Source of the DNA: Pectobacterium sp. CFBP8739
Lineage (GTDB): Bacteria; Pseudomonadota; Gammaproteobacteria; Enterobacterales; Enterobacteriaceae
Direction: 5' to 3'
Length of the DNA: 64,000 nt
NCBI RefSeq assembly: GCF_013449375.1
Contig: NZ_JACDRR010000007.1
Span: 341,801 to 405,800 of the forward strand
The notes under the pieces are model-generated. The model made no database searches, had not been told where the DNA came from, and saw only the letters and a program-made list of their open reading frames with translations. Below, in pieces: positions 35,314 to 44,676 of this stretch (the stretch's first letter is position 1; each line of letters opens with the position of its first letter). The position numbers and the translations under genes were made by a program.

Positions 35314-36136
35314 TCAATGACGAAAGGCGGGAGAGGATAAATTATCGGCAGGATAAAAGATACTGTCCTTCATCGGCGGGCAGGGAAAAGCCTGCGGAGA
35401 AATAAAGGGGCGGATATCTTTGCGAGCGATGACGCGATTGCCTATTTTAGCCTGAGCAGGGACGGGATATAGCTTGAGTGGAATCACGTACTTCAGCGTT
35501 ATCACGATCTCGGTTGCTCGCGGCCAGGCCTTGTGACGGGGAATGATGAAAGAAAAAGCATCAACTAACTGGCTATCAAGATAAATATCACAGCGCACCA
35601 AATCGGAACGTCGGTAGCCATCTAACACATAGTCCAACGTCGCGTAGCCTTGTGTCAGCGATTTCAGAGCATCAAAGAAGCCGAAGACCATTTCACTGAG
35701 CGGCAATGTCCAGTTGAGTGCCACCAGACCATTATCAAGGTATTGCATATCGATAAATTCCCCGCGCCGCGATGCACCATATTCCATCAGTGTGCCAACG
35801 TAGCGAGGGGGTGAGTGAATCGTACAGATAACATAGGGTTCTTCGACAAAATTTAACGTTTCTTCACCGGGGAAATGTGCCGGATGACATAAAACACAGC
35901 GTTGAGCCTGCCTGAACGCTGCCGTCCACCACGCGAACGTGCATGACTGCGCCCTGATAGGGATCGTAATGTGAGTCAAACACCAGCGCGCGCAGCGGCG
36001 CATTGGCGATCCCTTTTGACGCTAGGAAGCGGTGCGTAATAACACTCAGCACTGCCGCCACGCCTTCTCCGGTTCTGGCCGAGACGGACATCACGGTAGT
36101 GATATCCAGCGAAGGAATATCTGCCCACTGCTGCAT
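35314..36136 (-). pseudogene. Decayed LepA (elongation factor 4)-like paralogue
   Basis: Two overlapping frames together match parts of LepA. The piece 35864-36136 matches the end of the G domain and start of domain II (SARTGEGVAAVLSVI...APLRALVFDSHYDPYQGAVMHVRVVDG). The piece 35314-36003 matches domains III to IV (EPYVICTIHSPPRYVGTLMEYGASRRGEFIDMQYL...GYRRSDLVRCDIYLDSQLVDAFSFII). The GTPase core is missing, roughly 100 residues of domain II are deleted, and a frameshift joins the remains. A second, broken copy of a nearly universal translation factor, flanked by SulP and efflux genes; presumably non-functional. Confidence 0.75.
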
Positions 36137-36223
36137 TACCTGCGATTGTTTTTTACTGTCATGCTAATCACTCCAGTAGGTTATTGGGAACGGTACGGGT
36201 GCCAACCGATGGCTCGTCTGTAC

Positions 36224-37711
36224 TCAGGTTCGTGGGGAGGATGACGTCTTCACGGTGGTTTCTGGCGGCTGCCAGCCACCGCCGAGCGCCTTGAATGTGG
36301 CGACGGCTGCTCGTGCCGATTCAGTTTGAGCCTGAGCCCGTGCATCGGCGGTTTGTAGCAGGGTTTCATCGGCGTGAAGAACGTCAATCAGGCTGCTTGT
36401 TCCTTTCTGGTAGGCGATGAAAGACGACTGCCGCGCGCTGGCTAATGCGGTCTCACCGGCGGTTAACGTTGCAGATTGCGTTTCGCGATTGACCAGGGCC
36501 GAGAAGGCGTTCTCAACGTCTTCGGTCGCGCGGAGTACCGACAGGCGGTAAGCCGCGAGTGCTTCGGCTTCCTGCCCTTTAGCCTGATCGATCTGAGCGT
36601 TAATGCGGCCGAAATCGAAGAGCCGCCAGCGCAGTCCCAATACGCCTGCCGATTGGCTGGCGCCGCTGGAGAACAGGTTGCCGTTCGACACCGACGTTGC
36701 ACTACCGAGCAAGGCGTTGAGTGAAAATTTAGGGTAATACTCGCTGATGGCTACCCCGATGCGGGCGTTGGACGCCGCGAGATGGCGTTCGGCCACGATA
36801 ATATCCGGCCTGCGGCGTAGCAGGTCGGCAGGTGTTCCTGTTGCTATGAGCGAGGGCGGTTGTGGAATGTTACCTGAGACAGACAGTTGGGCTTGATGCG
36901 TGCCGAGAGGTGTGCCGAGTATAACGTCCAATGCGTTCATCGCGGCGTCGATTCCGGTCTGGAGAGCGGGCACGGTTGCCTGAACCTGCGAAAGCGCGCC
37001 CTCCGTCTGACGAACCTGATATTCTGCGGCGAGCCCTTTATTGTGGAGCAACTGTACCTTATCCAGCAGCTCTTGCTGTGTCTTGACCTGACTGTTGGTG
37101 ATCGCCAGACGCGTTTGTAACCCGCGCAGAGTGATATAAATATCGGCAGTCTGAGCGGCGACGGCCAGACGCGTGGCCGCGACGCCCGCCTCGGAAGCCT
37201 GATAGTCAGCCAGTGCCGCCTGACGACCGCGCCTCAGGCCTCCGAATACATCAATCTCCCAACTGGCGTTGAGATCGGCTTCATAAGCATTGCCGTAGCG
37301 ATTATAGCCAGGAACCGCGTTGAGTAGCTGGCCTTGCGCGGTTTCAACCGACTGGTAGGCGCGAGTGCCTTGTCCGCTGATGTTGCCCGAGGGCAGCAGC
37401 GCCGCCGTTGCAGCGCCAAGCCCGGCACGCGCCTGAGTCATCCGTGCGGATGCTTGGGCCAAATCAAGATTCTGCGCAAGTGCTCTTGAAACTAACTCAC
37501 TCAGTAAGGGATCATTAAAGCTTTCCCACCAGACGGCAAGGTTGGCTGCCTGAGTGACGTTTCCTTGCTCTGCTAAAGACGGTTTTATGGCAGATTGCGT
37601 CTGATAACGATCCGCGAGTGGCGCGTCTGGACGGTGATAATCCGGTCCAACCGCGCAACCGGCTATTACACCAGTCGTTACCACCAAAGCAAGGGTACGG
37701 AGGGATAACAT
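36224..37711 (-). CDS. Outer-membrane factor of an RND efflux system (OprM/NodT-like lipoprotein)
   Basis: A 495-residue TolC-fold outer-membrane channel. The start at 37711 has an AAGGA site; the lipobox VIAGC marks a lipoprotein, followed by AVGPDYHRPDAPLADRY, the classic opening of this group. Two OEP repeats show long heptad-like helices and the LLRRRPDIIVAERHLAASNARIGVAISEYYP motif. The gene is divergent from a TetR gene, and the operator at 37737-37760 covers its promoter. It presumably partners the adaptor and pump at 38489-42684. Confidence 0.93.
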   Translation of the reverse strand: MLSLRTLALVVTTGVIAGCAVGPDYHRPDAPLADRYQTQSAIKPSLAEQGNVTQAANLAVWWESFNDPLLSELVSRALAQNLDLAQASARMTQARAGLGAATAALLPSGNISGQGTRAYQSVETAQGQLLNAVPGYNRYGNAYEADLNASWEIDVFGGLRRGRQAALADYQASEAGVAATRLAVAAQTADIYITLRGLQTRLAITNSQVKTQQELLDKVQLLHNKGLAAEYQVRQTEGALSQVQATVPALQTGIDAAMNALDVILGTPLGTHQAQLSVSGNIPQPPSLIATGTPADLLRRRPDIIVAERHLAASNARIGVAISEYYPKFSLNALLGSATSVSNGNLFSSGASQSAGVLGLRWRLFDFGRINAQIDQAKGQEAEALAAYRLSVLRATEDVENAFSALVNRETQSATLTAGETALASARQSSFIAYQKGTSSLIDVLHADETLLQTADARAQAQTESARAAVATFKALGGGWQPPETTVKTSSSPRT

Positions 37712-37736
37712 AGGAATTCCTTGAGTCAAAAAGGTT

Positions 37737-37760
37737 GTGACCATATTACGTATTGGTCAC
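37737..37760. promoter_or_regulatory. TetR operator, copy 1: gtgacca-N10-tggtcac
   Basis: Half-sites gtgacca (37737-37743) and tggtcac (37754-37760) flank 10 bases between the outer-membrane factor gene and the divergent tetR. On the minus strand a -35 TTGACA (37770-37765) with a nearby A+T-rich -10 overlaps it. The same half-sites and spacing recur at 38418-38441. Confidence 0.8.
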
Positions 37761-37798
37761 TCGTTGTCAATCAGCGCTCGGTGAGCTAAGCTTGAGTA

Positions 37799-38413
37799 AT
37801 GACTAAACATATGAATACACCGTCCCCACGCGGGCCGTCGGATCACAGCGTTCGAGATCAGGTTGTTGAAGCGGCGACTGAGCACTTCGGACACTTTGGG
37901 TATGAGAAGACAACCGTGTCCGATCTGGCCAAAGCGATTGGCTTTTCTAAGGCCTACATCTACAAGTTTTTTGACTCCAAACAGGCTATCGGTGAGATGA
38001 TTTGTACTAACCGACTGGCAATGATTATGGATATTGTCAACGCGGCGCTGGTGGATGCGCCAACGGCTTCAGAAAAGCTGAGGCGCCTGTATAAGGCCTT
38101 GATAGAAGCGGGCAGCGATTTATTTTTTCACGATCGCAAGCTTTATGAGATCGCCGCGGTATCCTCGCGCGAACGCTGGCCTTCAGCCGTTGCGTATGAA
38201 GAAAAGTTACGCAAGCTTGTTCAGCAAATTCTTCTCGAGGGACGACAGTCTGGGGAATTTGAACGCAAGACGCCGCTGGATGAGGCGGCAGATGCCATTT
38301 ATCTGGTGATGCGTCCTTATGCTTGCCCTATTCAACTGCAATACAACCTGGATTCGTCAGCGTCCGCTGCGGTGTTACTGCCGTCGTTAATCTTGCGTAG
38401 CCTGGCACCTTAA
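37799..38413 (+). CDS. TetR-family repressor of the second RND system
   Basis: A 204-residue regulator with its DNA-binding domain at about 22-66 (RDQVVEAATEHFGHFGYEKTTVSDLAKAIGFSKAYIYKFFDSKQAI). It lies between the outer-membrane factor gene (divergent) and the adaptor/pump genes (same strand). The identical operator gtgacca-N10-tggtcac occurs before its own promoter and before the adaptor gene, so one protein probably controls the whole system as well as itself. The start could be the ATG at 37799 or 37811. Confidence 0.92.
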   Translation: MTKHMNTPSPRGPSDHSVRDQVVEAATEHFGHFGYEKTTVSDLAKAIGFSKAYIYKFFDSKQAIGEMICTNRLAMIMDIVNAALVDAPTASEKLRRLYKALIEAGSDLFFHDRKLYEIAAVSSRERWPSAVAYEEKLRKLVQQILLEGRQSGEFERKTPLDEAADAIYLVMRPYACPIQLQYNLDSSASAAVLLPSLILRSLAP

Positions 38414-38417
38414 AATT

Positions 38418-38441
38418 GTGACCATTGACAAAATTGGTCAC
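38418..38441. promoter_or_regulatory. TetR operator, copy 2, with the -35 element inside
   Basis: gtgacca (38418-38424) and tggtcac (38435-38441) with a 10-base spacer. The consensus -35 hexamer TTGACA (38425-38430) lies exactly in the spacer; a GAGAAT at 38448-38453 is a possible -10 at 17-base spacing. Repressor binding would directly mask the promoter of the adaptor-pump operon. Confidence 0.8.
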
Positions 38442-38488
38442 TAGTCTGAGAATGCGGTTTCTGTCCTGCTCATTTAAGAAGGGAACCC

Positions 38489-39598
38489 ATGCTTCGGCTA
38501 AAATCCACCACTCTTGCTGTTTGCCTGTTGCCTCTCGCCCTGGTGGCGTGTGGCGATGCTTCCGATGTCGACGATCCACGCAATCAGCCTCCTCTGGTGA
38601 GAGCGGCTACCGTGGTGAGTGCTGTTGAGGCTTCTCGTGCCTTCACCGGTGTTGTTGTCGCACGAGTTCAAAGCGACTTGGGTTTTCGGGTGCAAGGCAA
38701 AATCCTTGAACGTCTGGTTGATACCGGCCAGACCGTGAAACGTGGCCAGCCTTTGATGCGTCTGGACCCAATCGATCTCAGCCTGCAGGCACAAGCCCAG
38801 CAGCAGGCCGTTACCGCGGCCCGTGCCCGTGCCAGACAGGCGACCGATGACGAAGCTCGCTATCGTGGTCTGGTTGCTGCAGGTGCGGTATCCGCTTCAG
38901 CCTACGATCAGATCAAGTCCGCTGCCGAGATGGCGAAAGCGGAACTGAGCGCCGCGCAGGCTCAGGCCGATGTAGCACGCAATGCGACGGAGTATGCCGT
39001 GTTGCTGGCCGATGCCGACGGCGTGGTAATGAATACACTGGCTGAACCCGGTCAAGTGGTGAGTGCAGGGCAGGCTGTTGTTCGGCTGGCGCGCGCGGGG
39101 CAACGGGAAGCCATCGTACAACTGCCCGAAACGCTACGCCCCGCGGTTGGAAGCGAAGCGCAGGCAATGCGCTATGGCGCAGGAGAACAGCGTGTTCCAG
39201 CGAAACTGCGGTTGCTCTCCGATGCGGCCGATCCGTTGACGCGTACCTTCGAAGCGAGGTATGTGCTTGAAGGTGAGCTGGCGAGTGCACCGCTCGGATC
39301 CACCGTTACGCTCCACATTGTGCAAGATGACGTATCCCGCCAGATGTTACAGGTGCCTTTAGCTGCAATTTATGACCCAGGGAAAGGGCCGGGTGTCTGG
39401 CGTATTTCAGGCGACCCAGCCAAAGTATCATGGCAACCCGTTCAGATGTCTGGCCTTAGCGACGATAGGGCAAAGGTGACCGGGAATCTCAAACCGGGAG
39501 AGCAGATTGTTGCCTTGGGGACGCATTTGCTGCATGACGGCGAGGCGGTCCGAGTGATTGAACAGCGCGATGCCAGCGTCGCCGGGAGCCAGCCATGA
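38489..39598 (+). CDS. RND efflux periplasmic adaptor subunit (second system)
   Basis: A 369-residue lipoprotein adaptor: signal peptide with lipobox LVAC (cysteine near residue 21), lipoyl half GFRVQGKILERLVDTGQTVKRGQPLMRLD, a coiled-coil hairpin (about 85-150), the second lipoyl half EYAVLLADADGVVMNTLAEPGQVVSAGQAVVRL, and a beta-barrel domain. It has a 4-base overlap with the pump gene (ATGA) and is preceded by the TetR operator copy at 38418-38441. It is homologous to the adaptor at 28271. Confidence 0.93.
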   Translation: MLRLKSTTLAVCLLPLALVACGDASDVDDPRNQPPLVRAATVVSAVEASRAFTGVVVARVQSDLGFRVQGKILERLVDTGQTVKRGQPLMRLDPIDLSLQAQAQQQAVTAARARARQATDDEARYRGLVAAGAVSASAYDQIKSAAEMAKAELSAAQAQADVARNATEYAVLLADADGVVMNTLAEPGQVVSAGQAVVRLARAGQREAIVQLPETLRPAVGSEAQAMRYGAGEQRVPAKLRLLSDAADPLTRTFEARYVLEGELASAPLGSTVTLHIVQDDVSRQMLQVPLAAIYDPGKGPGVWRISGDPAKVSWQPVQMSGLSDDRAKVTGNLKPGEQIVALGTHLLHDGEAVRVIEQRDASVAGSQP

Positions 39599-42500
39599 GC
39601 GAGGGAAGATTCAATCTTTCGGCGCTTGCTGTCCGTGAGCGCTCCATCACGCTATTTCTTATTATCCTGATTACTGTTGCTGGCATTCTCTCGTTCTTTG
39701 AACTGGGGCGTGCAGAAGATCCACCGTTTACGGTCAAGCAGATGACCATTGTTTCTGTCTGGCCGGGGGCGACCGCTCAGGAAATGCAGGATCAGGTGGC
39801 TGAACCGCTGGAAAAACGCATGCAGGAGCTCAAGTGGTATGACCGCAGTGAGACTTACACGCGTCCTGGACTCGCTTTTACCATGCTGTCACTGCTCGAT
39901 AGTACGCCGCCTTCACAGGTACAGGAGGAGTTCTATCAGGCGCGTAAAAAGCTCGGCGATGAAGCCAGGAACCTGCCGGCAGGCGTGATTGGGCCGATGG
40001 TTAATGACGAATTCTCCGATGTGACCTTTGCGCTCTTTGCGCTGAAGGCGAAGGGCGAGCCGCAGCGTTTACTGGTCCGTGATGCCGAATCGCTGCGTCA
40101 GCGTCTCTTGCATGTGCCGGGCGTGAAGAAGGTCAATATCATCGGGGAACAGGCTGAACGTATTTTTGTGTCGTTCTCGCATGACCGGCTGGCGACGCTG
40201 GGTATTGCTCCTCAGGACATTTTCTCCGCGCTGAATAGCCAGAACGAACTGACGCCTGCCGGCTCGATTAATACGAGCGGGCCGCAGATCTTTATTCGTC
40301 TGGATGGCGCTTTTGATAAGTTGGACAAGATCCGTAAAACGCCGATTGTTGTACAGGGTAGGACGTTACAGCTTTCAGACGTAGCAACCGTTGAGCGTGG
40401 TTATGAAGATCCTGCGACCTTTCTGGTTCGCAATCAGGGAGAACCGGCGCTGTTGCTGGGCATTGTGATGCGTGAAGGATGGAATGGCCTGGATTTGGGG
40501 AAGGCACTGGATGCTGAGACGACCAAAATCAATGAAGGCATGCCGCTTGGCATGACGTTGACGAAAGTCACCGATCAGTCGGTGAATATCAGCTCGTCTG
40601 TTGACGAATTCATGATCAAATTTTTCGTCGCGTTGCTTGTCGTGCTGGTTGTTTGCTTTATCAGCATGGGCTGGCGCGTGGGAGTTGTCGTTGCCGCCGC
40701 GGTGCCGTTGACGCTGGCTATCGTCTTTGTGGTGATGGAAGCGTCCGGTAAAAACTTTGACCGAATTACGTTGGGGTCTCTCATTCTGGCGCTGGGTTTG
40801 CTGGTCGATGATGCCATTATCGCCATCGAGATGATGGTAGTGAAAATGGAGGAGGGCTATAGCCGTGTTAAAGCCTCCGCCTATGCCTGGAGCCATACGG
40901 CTGCCCCGATGCTGGCTGGTACGCTGGTCACCGCTGTGGGTTTTATGCCTAACGGTTTCGCGCAATCCACCGCCGGTGAGTACACCAGCAACATGTTCTG
41001 GATCGTCGGTATTGCCCTGATTGCCTCCTGGGTCGTTGCGGTGGTCTTTACGCCTTATTTGGGCGTAAAAATGCTGCCGGAAATCAAAACCGTAGAGGGG
41101 GGACATGCCGCCATCTACAACACCCGCCATTACAACCAATTTCGCCGTTTACTGACGCGTGTTATCTCGCGGAAATGGATCGTGGCAGGTACCGTGGTGG
41201 CTGCCTTTACCGTAGCGATCTTAGGTATGGCGCTGGTTAAAAAACAATTCTTCCCGACCTCCGATCGTCCTGAAGTGCTGGTAGAGGTACAGATGCCCTA
41301 TGGGACTTCCATTGAGCAGACCAGCGCGGCAACGGCGAAGGTAGAGGACTGGCTGAAGAAGCAGGAAGAGGCAAAAATTGTTACGTCTTACATTGGGCAA
41401 GGTTCACCGCGCTTTTTTCTGGCTATGTCGCCAGAGCTGCCCGATCCGTCGTTTGCAAAAATTGTCGTGCTGACGGACAGCCAGGAAGCGCGTGAGGCTC
41501 TCAAGTTTCGGCTTCGTGAAGCGGCGGCCAATGGCCTGGCAACGGAAGCGCTTGTTCGGGTGACTCAACTGGTGTTTGGCCCCTATTCACCTTATCCGGT
41601 AGCCTACCGTGTTATGGGACCGGATCCGACCATGCTACGTGAGATTGCAGACAAGGTTAAAACGGTGATGCTGGCAAGTCCGATGATGAGGACCGTCAAT
41701 ACCGACTGGGGGCCACAGGTGCCGACGCTGCATTTCACGCTCGATCAGGATCGTTTGCAGGCGGTGGGATTGACATCGAATGCGGTTGCTCAGCAACTTC
41801 AGTTCCTACTCTCGGGGATTCCGATCACGTCGGTGCGTGAAGACATCCGCGCGGTACAGGTCATGGGACGTGCTGCCGGGGATATCCGGCTTGATCCAGC
41901 CAAAATAGCGGGCTTCACGCTCGTGGGGTCTGCCGGTCAGCGTATTCCTCTGTCACAGATAGGGGAAGTCGACGTGAAGATGGAAGATCCTATCCTGCGC
42001 CGCCGCGATCGCACACCGATCATGACTGTACGGGGTGATATCGCCGAAAACCTGCAACCGCCGGATGTCTCTATGGCGATCCTGAAACAGCTACAGCCCA
42101 TCATCGATACACTTCCGGCCGGATACCGTATTGAACAGGCTGGCCCGATTGAAGAATCAGGAAAAGCCACTCAAGCGATGGCACCGCTGTTTCCTATCAT
42201 GATCGCGCTCACGCTACTGATCATCATCCTACAGGTGCGGTCAATGTCGGCAATGGTGATGGTGTTTCTCACTTCACCGCTGGGGCTGATTGGCGTGGTG
42301 CCAACGCTACTACTCTTCAACCAGCCGTTTGGTATCAATGCGCTTGTGGGGTTGATTGCGCTATCCGGTATCCTGATGCGTAATACTTTGATTCTTATCG
42401 GGCAGATCCATCACAACGAGCAGGAAGGACTCTCGCCATTCGATGCGGTGGTGGAGGCGACGGTGCAGCGAGCCCGACCTGTGTTGCTGACCGCGCTGGC

Positions 42501-42684
42501 CGCCATTTTGGCGTTCATCCCGCTCACTCATTCTATTTTCTGGGGCACGCTGGCATACACGCTGATTGGCGGGACGTTTGGCGGCACCATCATCACGCTG
42601 GTGTTTCTGCCTGCGATGTACGCTATCTGGTTCAAGATACGTCCAGAGAATGAGAAGCACGTCGATAAACCCGCCGCGGTGTAA
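39595..42684 (+). CDS. RND efflux pump, inner-membrane permease (second system)
   Basis: A 1029-residue pump of the same subfamily as the one at 29353, starting GRFNLSALAVRERSITLFLIILITVAG, with LGRAEDPPFTVKQM in the porter domain and the transport helix SLILALGLLVDDAIIAIEMM. It has 12 predicted helices. Together with the adaptor (38489) and outer-membrane factor (36224) it makes a complete tripartite exporter, under one TetR. Substrate unknown. Confidence 0.94.
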   Translation: MSEGRFNLSALAVRERSITLFLIILITVAGILSFFELGRAEDPPFTVKQMTIVSVWPGATAQEMQDQVAEPLEKRMQELKWYDRSETYTRPGLAFTMLSLLDSTPPSQVQEEFYQARKKLGDEARNLPAGVIGPMVNDEFSDVTFALFALKAKGEPQRLLVRDAESLRQRLLHVPGVKKVNIIGEQAERIFVSFSHDRLATLGIAPQDIFSALNSQNELTPAGSINTSGPQIFIRLDGAFDKLDKIRKTPIVVQGRTLQLSDVATVERGYEDPATFLVRNQGEPALLLGIVMREGWNGLDLGKALDAETTKINEGMPLGMTLTKVTDQSVNISSSVDEFMIKFFVALLVVLVVCFISMGWRVGVVVAAAVPLTLAIVFVVMEASGKNFDRITLGSLILALGLLVDDAIIAIEMMVVKMEEGYSRVKASAYAWSHTAAPMLAGTLVTAVGFMPNGFAQSTAGEYTSNMFWIVGIALIASWVVAVVFTPYLGVKMLPEIKTVEGGHAAIYNTRHYNQFRRLLTRVISRKWIVAGTVVAAFTVAILGMALVKKQFFPTSDRPEVLVEVQMPYGTSIEQTSAATAKVEDWLKKQEEAKIVTSYIGQGSPRFFLAMSPELPDPSFAKIVVLTDSQEAREALKFRLREAAANGLATEALVRVTQLVFGPYSPYPVAYRVMGPDPTMLREIADKVKTVMLASPMMRTVNTDWGPQVPTLHFTLDQDRLQAVGLTSNAVAQQLQFLLSGIPITSVREDIRAVQVMGRAAGDIRLDPAKIAGFTLVGSAGQRIPLSQIGEVDVKMEDPILRRRDRTPIMTVRGDIAENLQPPDVSMAILKQLQPIIDTLPAGYRIEQAGPIEESGKATQAMAPLFPIMIALTLLIIILQVRSMSAMVMVFLTSPLGLIGVVPTLLLFNQPFGINALVGLIALSGILMRNTLILIGQIHHNEQEGLSPFDAVVEATVQRARPVLLTALAAILAFIPLTHSIFWGTLAYTLIGGTFGGTIITLVFLPAMYAIWFKIRPENEKHVDKPAAV

Positions 42685-42701
42685 GCCGTCATTGATATGA
42701 A

Positions 42702-42730
42702 AACGCTCGTCACACAAGGTGGCGAGCGTT
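42702..42730 (-). terminator. Possible hairpin at the 3' side of the pump gene
   Basis: Arms aacgctcg (42702-42709) and cgagcgtt (42723-42730). The T-tract faces the minus strand. It might end transcription entering from the insertion-sequence remnant, or be bidirectional. Confidence 0.4.
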
Positions 42731-42734
42731 ATCC

Positions 42735-43271
42735 AGTCTATTTCGCCTCTGGCCATCGTAGTCTCGTAGCGTCAGTGAACCACTTTCGCCAGATGCGACG
42801 GCGTTCTTTGCCGTGTTTTTTGACTTTCCATTCACCTTCACCGAAGACTTTCAGACCGGTAGAATCCACCACCAGATGCGCAATTTCACCACGGGTGGGG
42901 GTTTTGACACTGATATTGACCGACGTTGCCCGCTTGCTGACACTGCTGTAATCCGCGCAACGGAACGCCCATCAGGGCAAAAATGGAATCAATAAAGCCT
43001 GTGCGGCTGGCAGGGGCAGCCGGAATGCACGTTTAATCACCAGGACAGTCGTGATGGCAAGGTCAGAATAGCGCTGAGGGCGTCCCCGTGATGATGGTGT
43101 TGCCGTTTCGTACCATACCTTAACCGCTTCATCGTCCAGCCAGAAGGTGATGGAACCACGGTTGATAAGGGTTTGTTGTAGGTCTTCCAGTTGGTGATGC
43201 TGAATTTCTGCTTTGCCACGGGACTGCCTGCGTAGTGAGGGGATGCGTGTTCTGATCCTTCTACTCAGCAA
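42735..43271 (-). pseudogene. IS5-family (IS903-like) transposase remnant
   Basis: The N-terminal frame 42972-43271 matches IS903-type transposases (FWLDDEAVKVWYETATPSSRGRPQRYSDLAITTVLVIKR). A frameshift near codon 90 follows, and the next frame carries the continuation (FIDSIFALMGVPLR..., then TRGEIAHLVVDSTGLKVFGEGEWKVKK). Around 42785 the sequence jumps from the RRRIWRK region to the GGSLTLRDYDGQ region near the C-terminus, an internal deletion of about 150 codons. The far C-terminus is also missing. The element cannot move by itself. Confidence 0.85.
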
Positions 43272-43295
43272 AAGTTCGATTTATTCAACAAAGCC
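42735..43295 (-). mobile_element. Truncated IS903-like element with one terminal repeat left
   Basis: The terminal sequence ggctttgttgaataaatc, characteristic of IS903-type elements, is present at the end near 43295 (read on the minus strand), directly beside the LysR gene. The opposite terminal repeat is not found; the other border, near 42735, is set by loss of transposase similarity. Confidence 0.75.
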
Positions 43296-44259
43296 CTTTT
43301 TCGAAATCCTCGCAGTAAATATTAAGTAGGTCAAAGGGATAATTGAGAGACGGATCTTCACGGAAAGCAGTTAATAAATAATCTACCGTTGCGTGTACAC
43401 GGGGTGCTATAAGCGCTCTGTGTGGGTACTGAATAACCATCTCGTAATTTCCTGGATCGTGTTTGCCCATCAGCACTATTTTCAACTTACCTTCCTTTAG
43501 ATAGCGAAGTGCGTGATGAACTCCAACCTGAGCAATGCCGAGTCCCAGACAGGCTGCTTGAACTTGAGCCTCCGGTGCGGAAATAGTAATAACAGCATTG
43601 TCGGGTTCCATGGTTGTCAGGCTGCCATCCTCTGAGCGAAATCCCCATGGCGAGAGCTTTCCACCTAAAAAACGACGAGCTATCAAATGATGCTTGCTTA
43701 GCTCTTGAGGGGATTGGGGGACCCCATAATTTTTAAGATACTCAGGAGAAGCGACGAGAATCATACCTAATTGGCAGACCGGACGAGATATCAGTGTCGA
43801 ATCGACGATGCGGCCTCCCCTGATAGCCAGGTCATATCCATCACGGACCAGATCTACCATTCTGTCATCAAAATCAACCTCCACGGACAGCGATGGGTAG
43901 CGGGCTCGTAACCCTGAAAGCACGGGTAACACTTGCTCCCGTCCGAATGCCGCACTGGTTGAAATACGAACATGCCCACTAATTTCCATTTTTCTTGCGA
44001 CTACAGCATCAACTGCAGTATCCAGAGCATCAATAGCAATACGCGCTTGCTTGAGAAAGAGTTTTCCCTCATCGGTAAGGCTCAGTTTACGGGTTGTCCT
44101 GTTCATCAGGCGTATACCCAAAACCTGCTCAAGACTCGCCACATTTTTACTGACCGCTGCCGAGCTTATCCCTAACGAGCGGGCTGCTGATGCAAAGCTC
44201 CCAACATCAGAGGCTTCGATAAATGAAAGTATTGCTCGCACACGTTGTGAAAGTTCCAT
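43285..44259 (-). CDS. LysR-family regulator, 3' end fused to the IS terminus
   Basis: A 324-residue LysR protein with its DNA-binding domain at about 1-60 (LSQRVRAILSFIEASDVGSFASAARSLGISSAAVSKNVASLEQVLGIRLMNRTTRKLSLTDEG) and an effector domain to about 305. The start ATG at 44259 has a GAGG site; the frame is open to 44439. The last codons (E-K-G-L-C-stop) are formed by the IS903-like terminus, so the natural C-terminus was replaced and the stop comes from the element. It is divergent from the two flavodoxin-fold genes, its probable targets. Function of the altered end is uncertain. Confidence 0.85.
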   Translation of the reverse strand: MELSQRVRAILSFIEASDVGSFASAARSLGISSAAVSKNVASLEQVLGIRLMNRTTRKLSLTDEGKLFLKQARIAIDALDTAVDAVVARKMEISGHVRISTSAAFGREQVLPVLSGLRARYPSLSVEVDFDDRMVDLVRDGYDLAIRGGRIVDSTLISRPVCQLGMILVASPEYLKNYGVPQSPQELSKHHLIARRFLGGKLSPWGFRSEDGSLTTMEPDNAVITISAPEAQVQAACLGLGIAQVGVHHALRYLKEGKLKIVLMGKHDPGNYEMVIQYPHRALIAPRVHATVDYLLTAFREDPSLNYPFDLLNIYCEDFEKGLC

Positions 44260-44676
44260 ATCTATACCTCGGGAAATGATATTTATGACGGTAAAAGATG
44301 TATGCGCCGATTGACAACTTGAGGTTATCAATTCATCAACTTTATGTACGGTTAAATAATGGGTAAGCGTTGTGCATAATGGTTCTAACAACACAGACGA
44401 GATACCATCCTTTTTTAAGTTAACAATAAAATATACCACTTCTCTTACAAGTTATGATGAATTTCATAGCGAGAATATAAAAATATATTTCTGTAGGTGG
44501 TTAACACTTCAAGAAAGACATCACACAGGGAATGCTTTTATATGGAGATGATTACGATTTTCACTAAAACCACTATCTGATAAAAATAGCTATTCTCGGA
44601 ATGATAGCCTGATGACACGAAGTCGAAAGGTATTCTTTCATCTTTAATAGATGCAATAATTTGAGGTTATTTCACC
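44260..44676. other. Divergent A+T-rich regulatory region
   Basis: Lies between the LysR gene and the flavodoxin-fold gene at 44677. No gene recognised; it should hold both promoters and the LysR sites, none of which I can fix with confidence. Confidence 0.5.
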
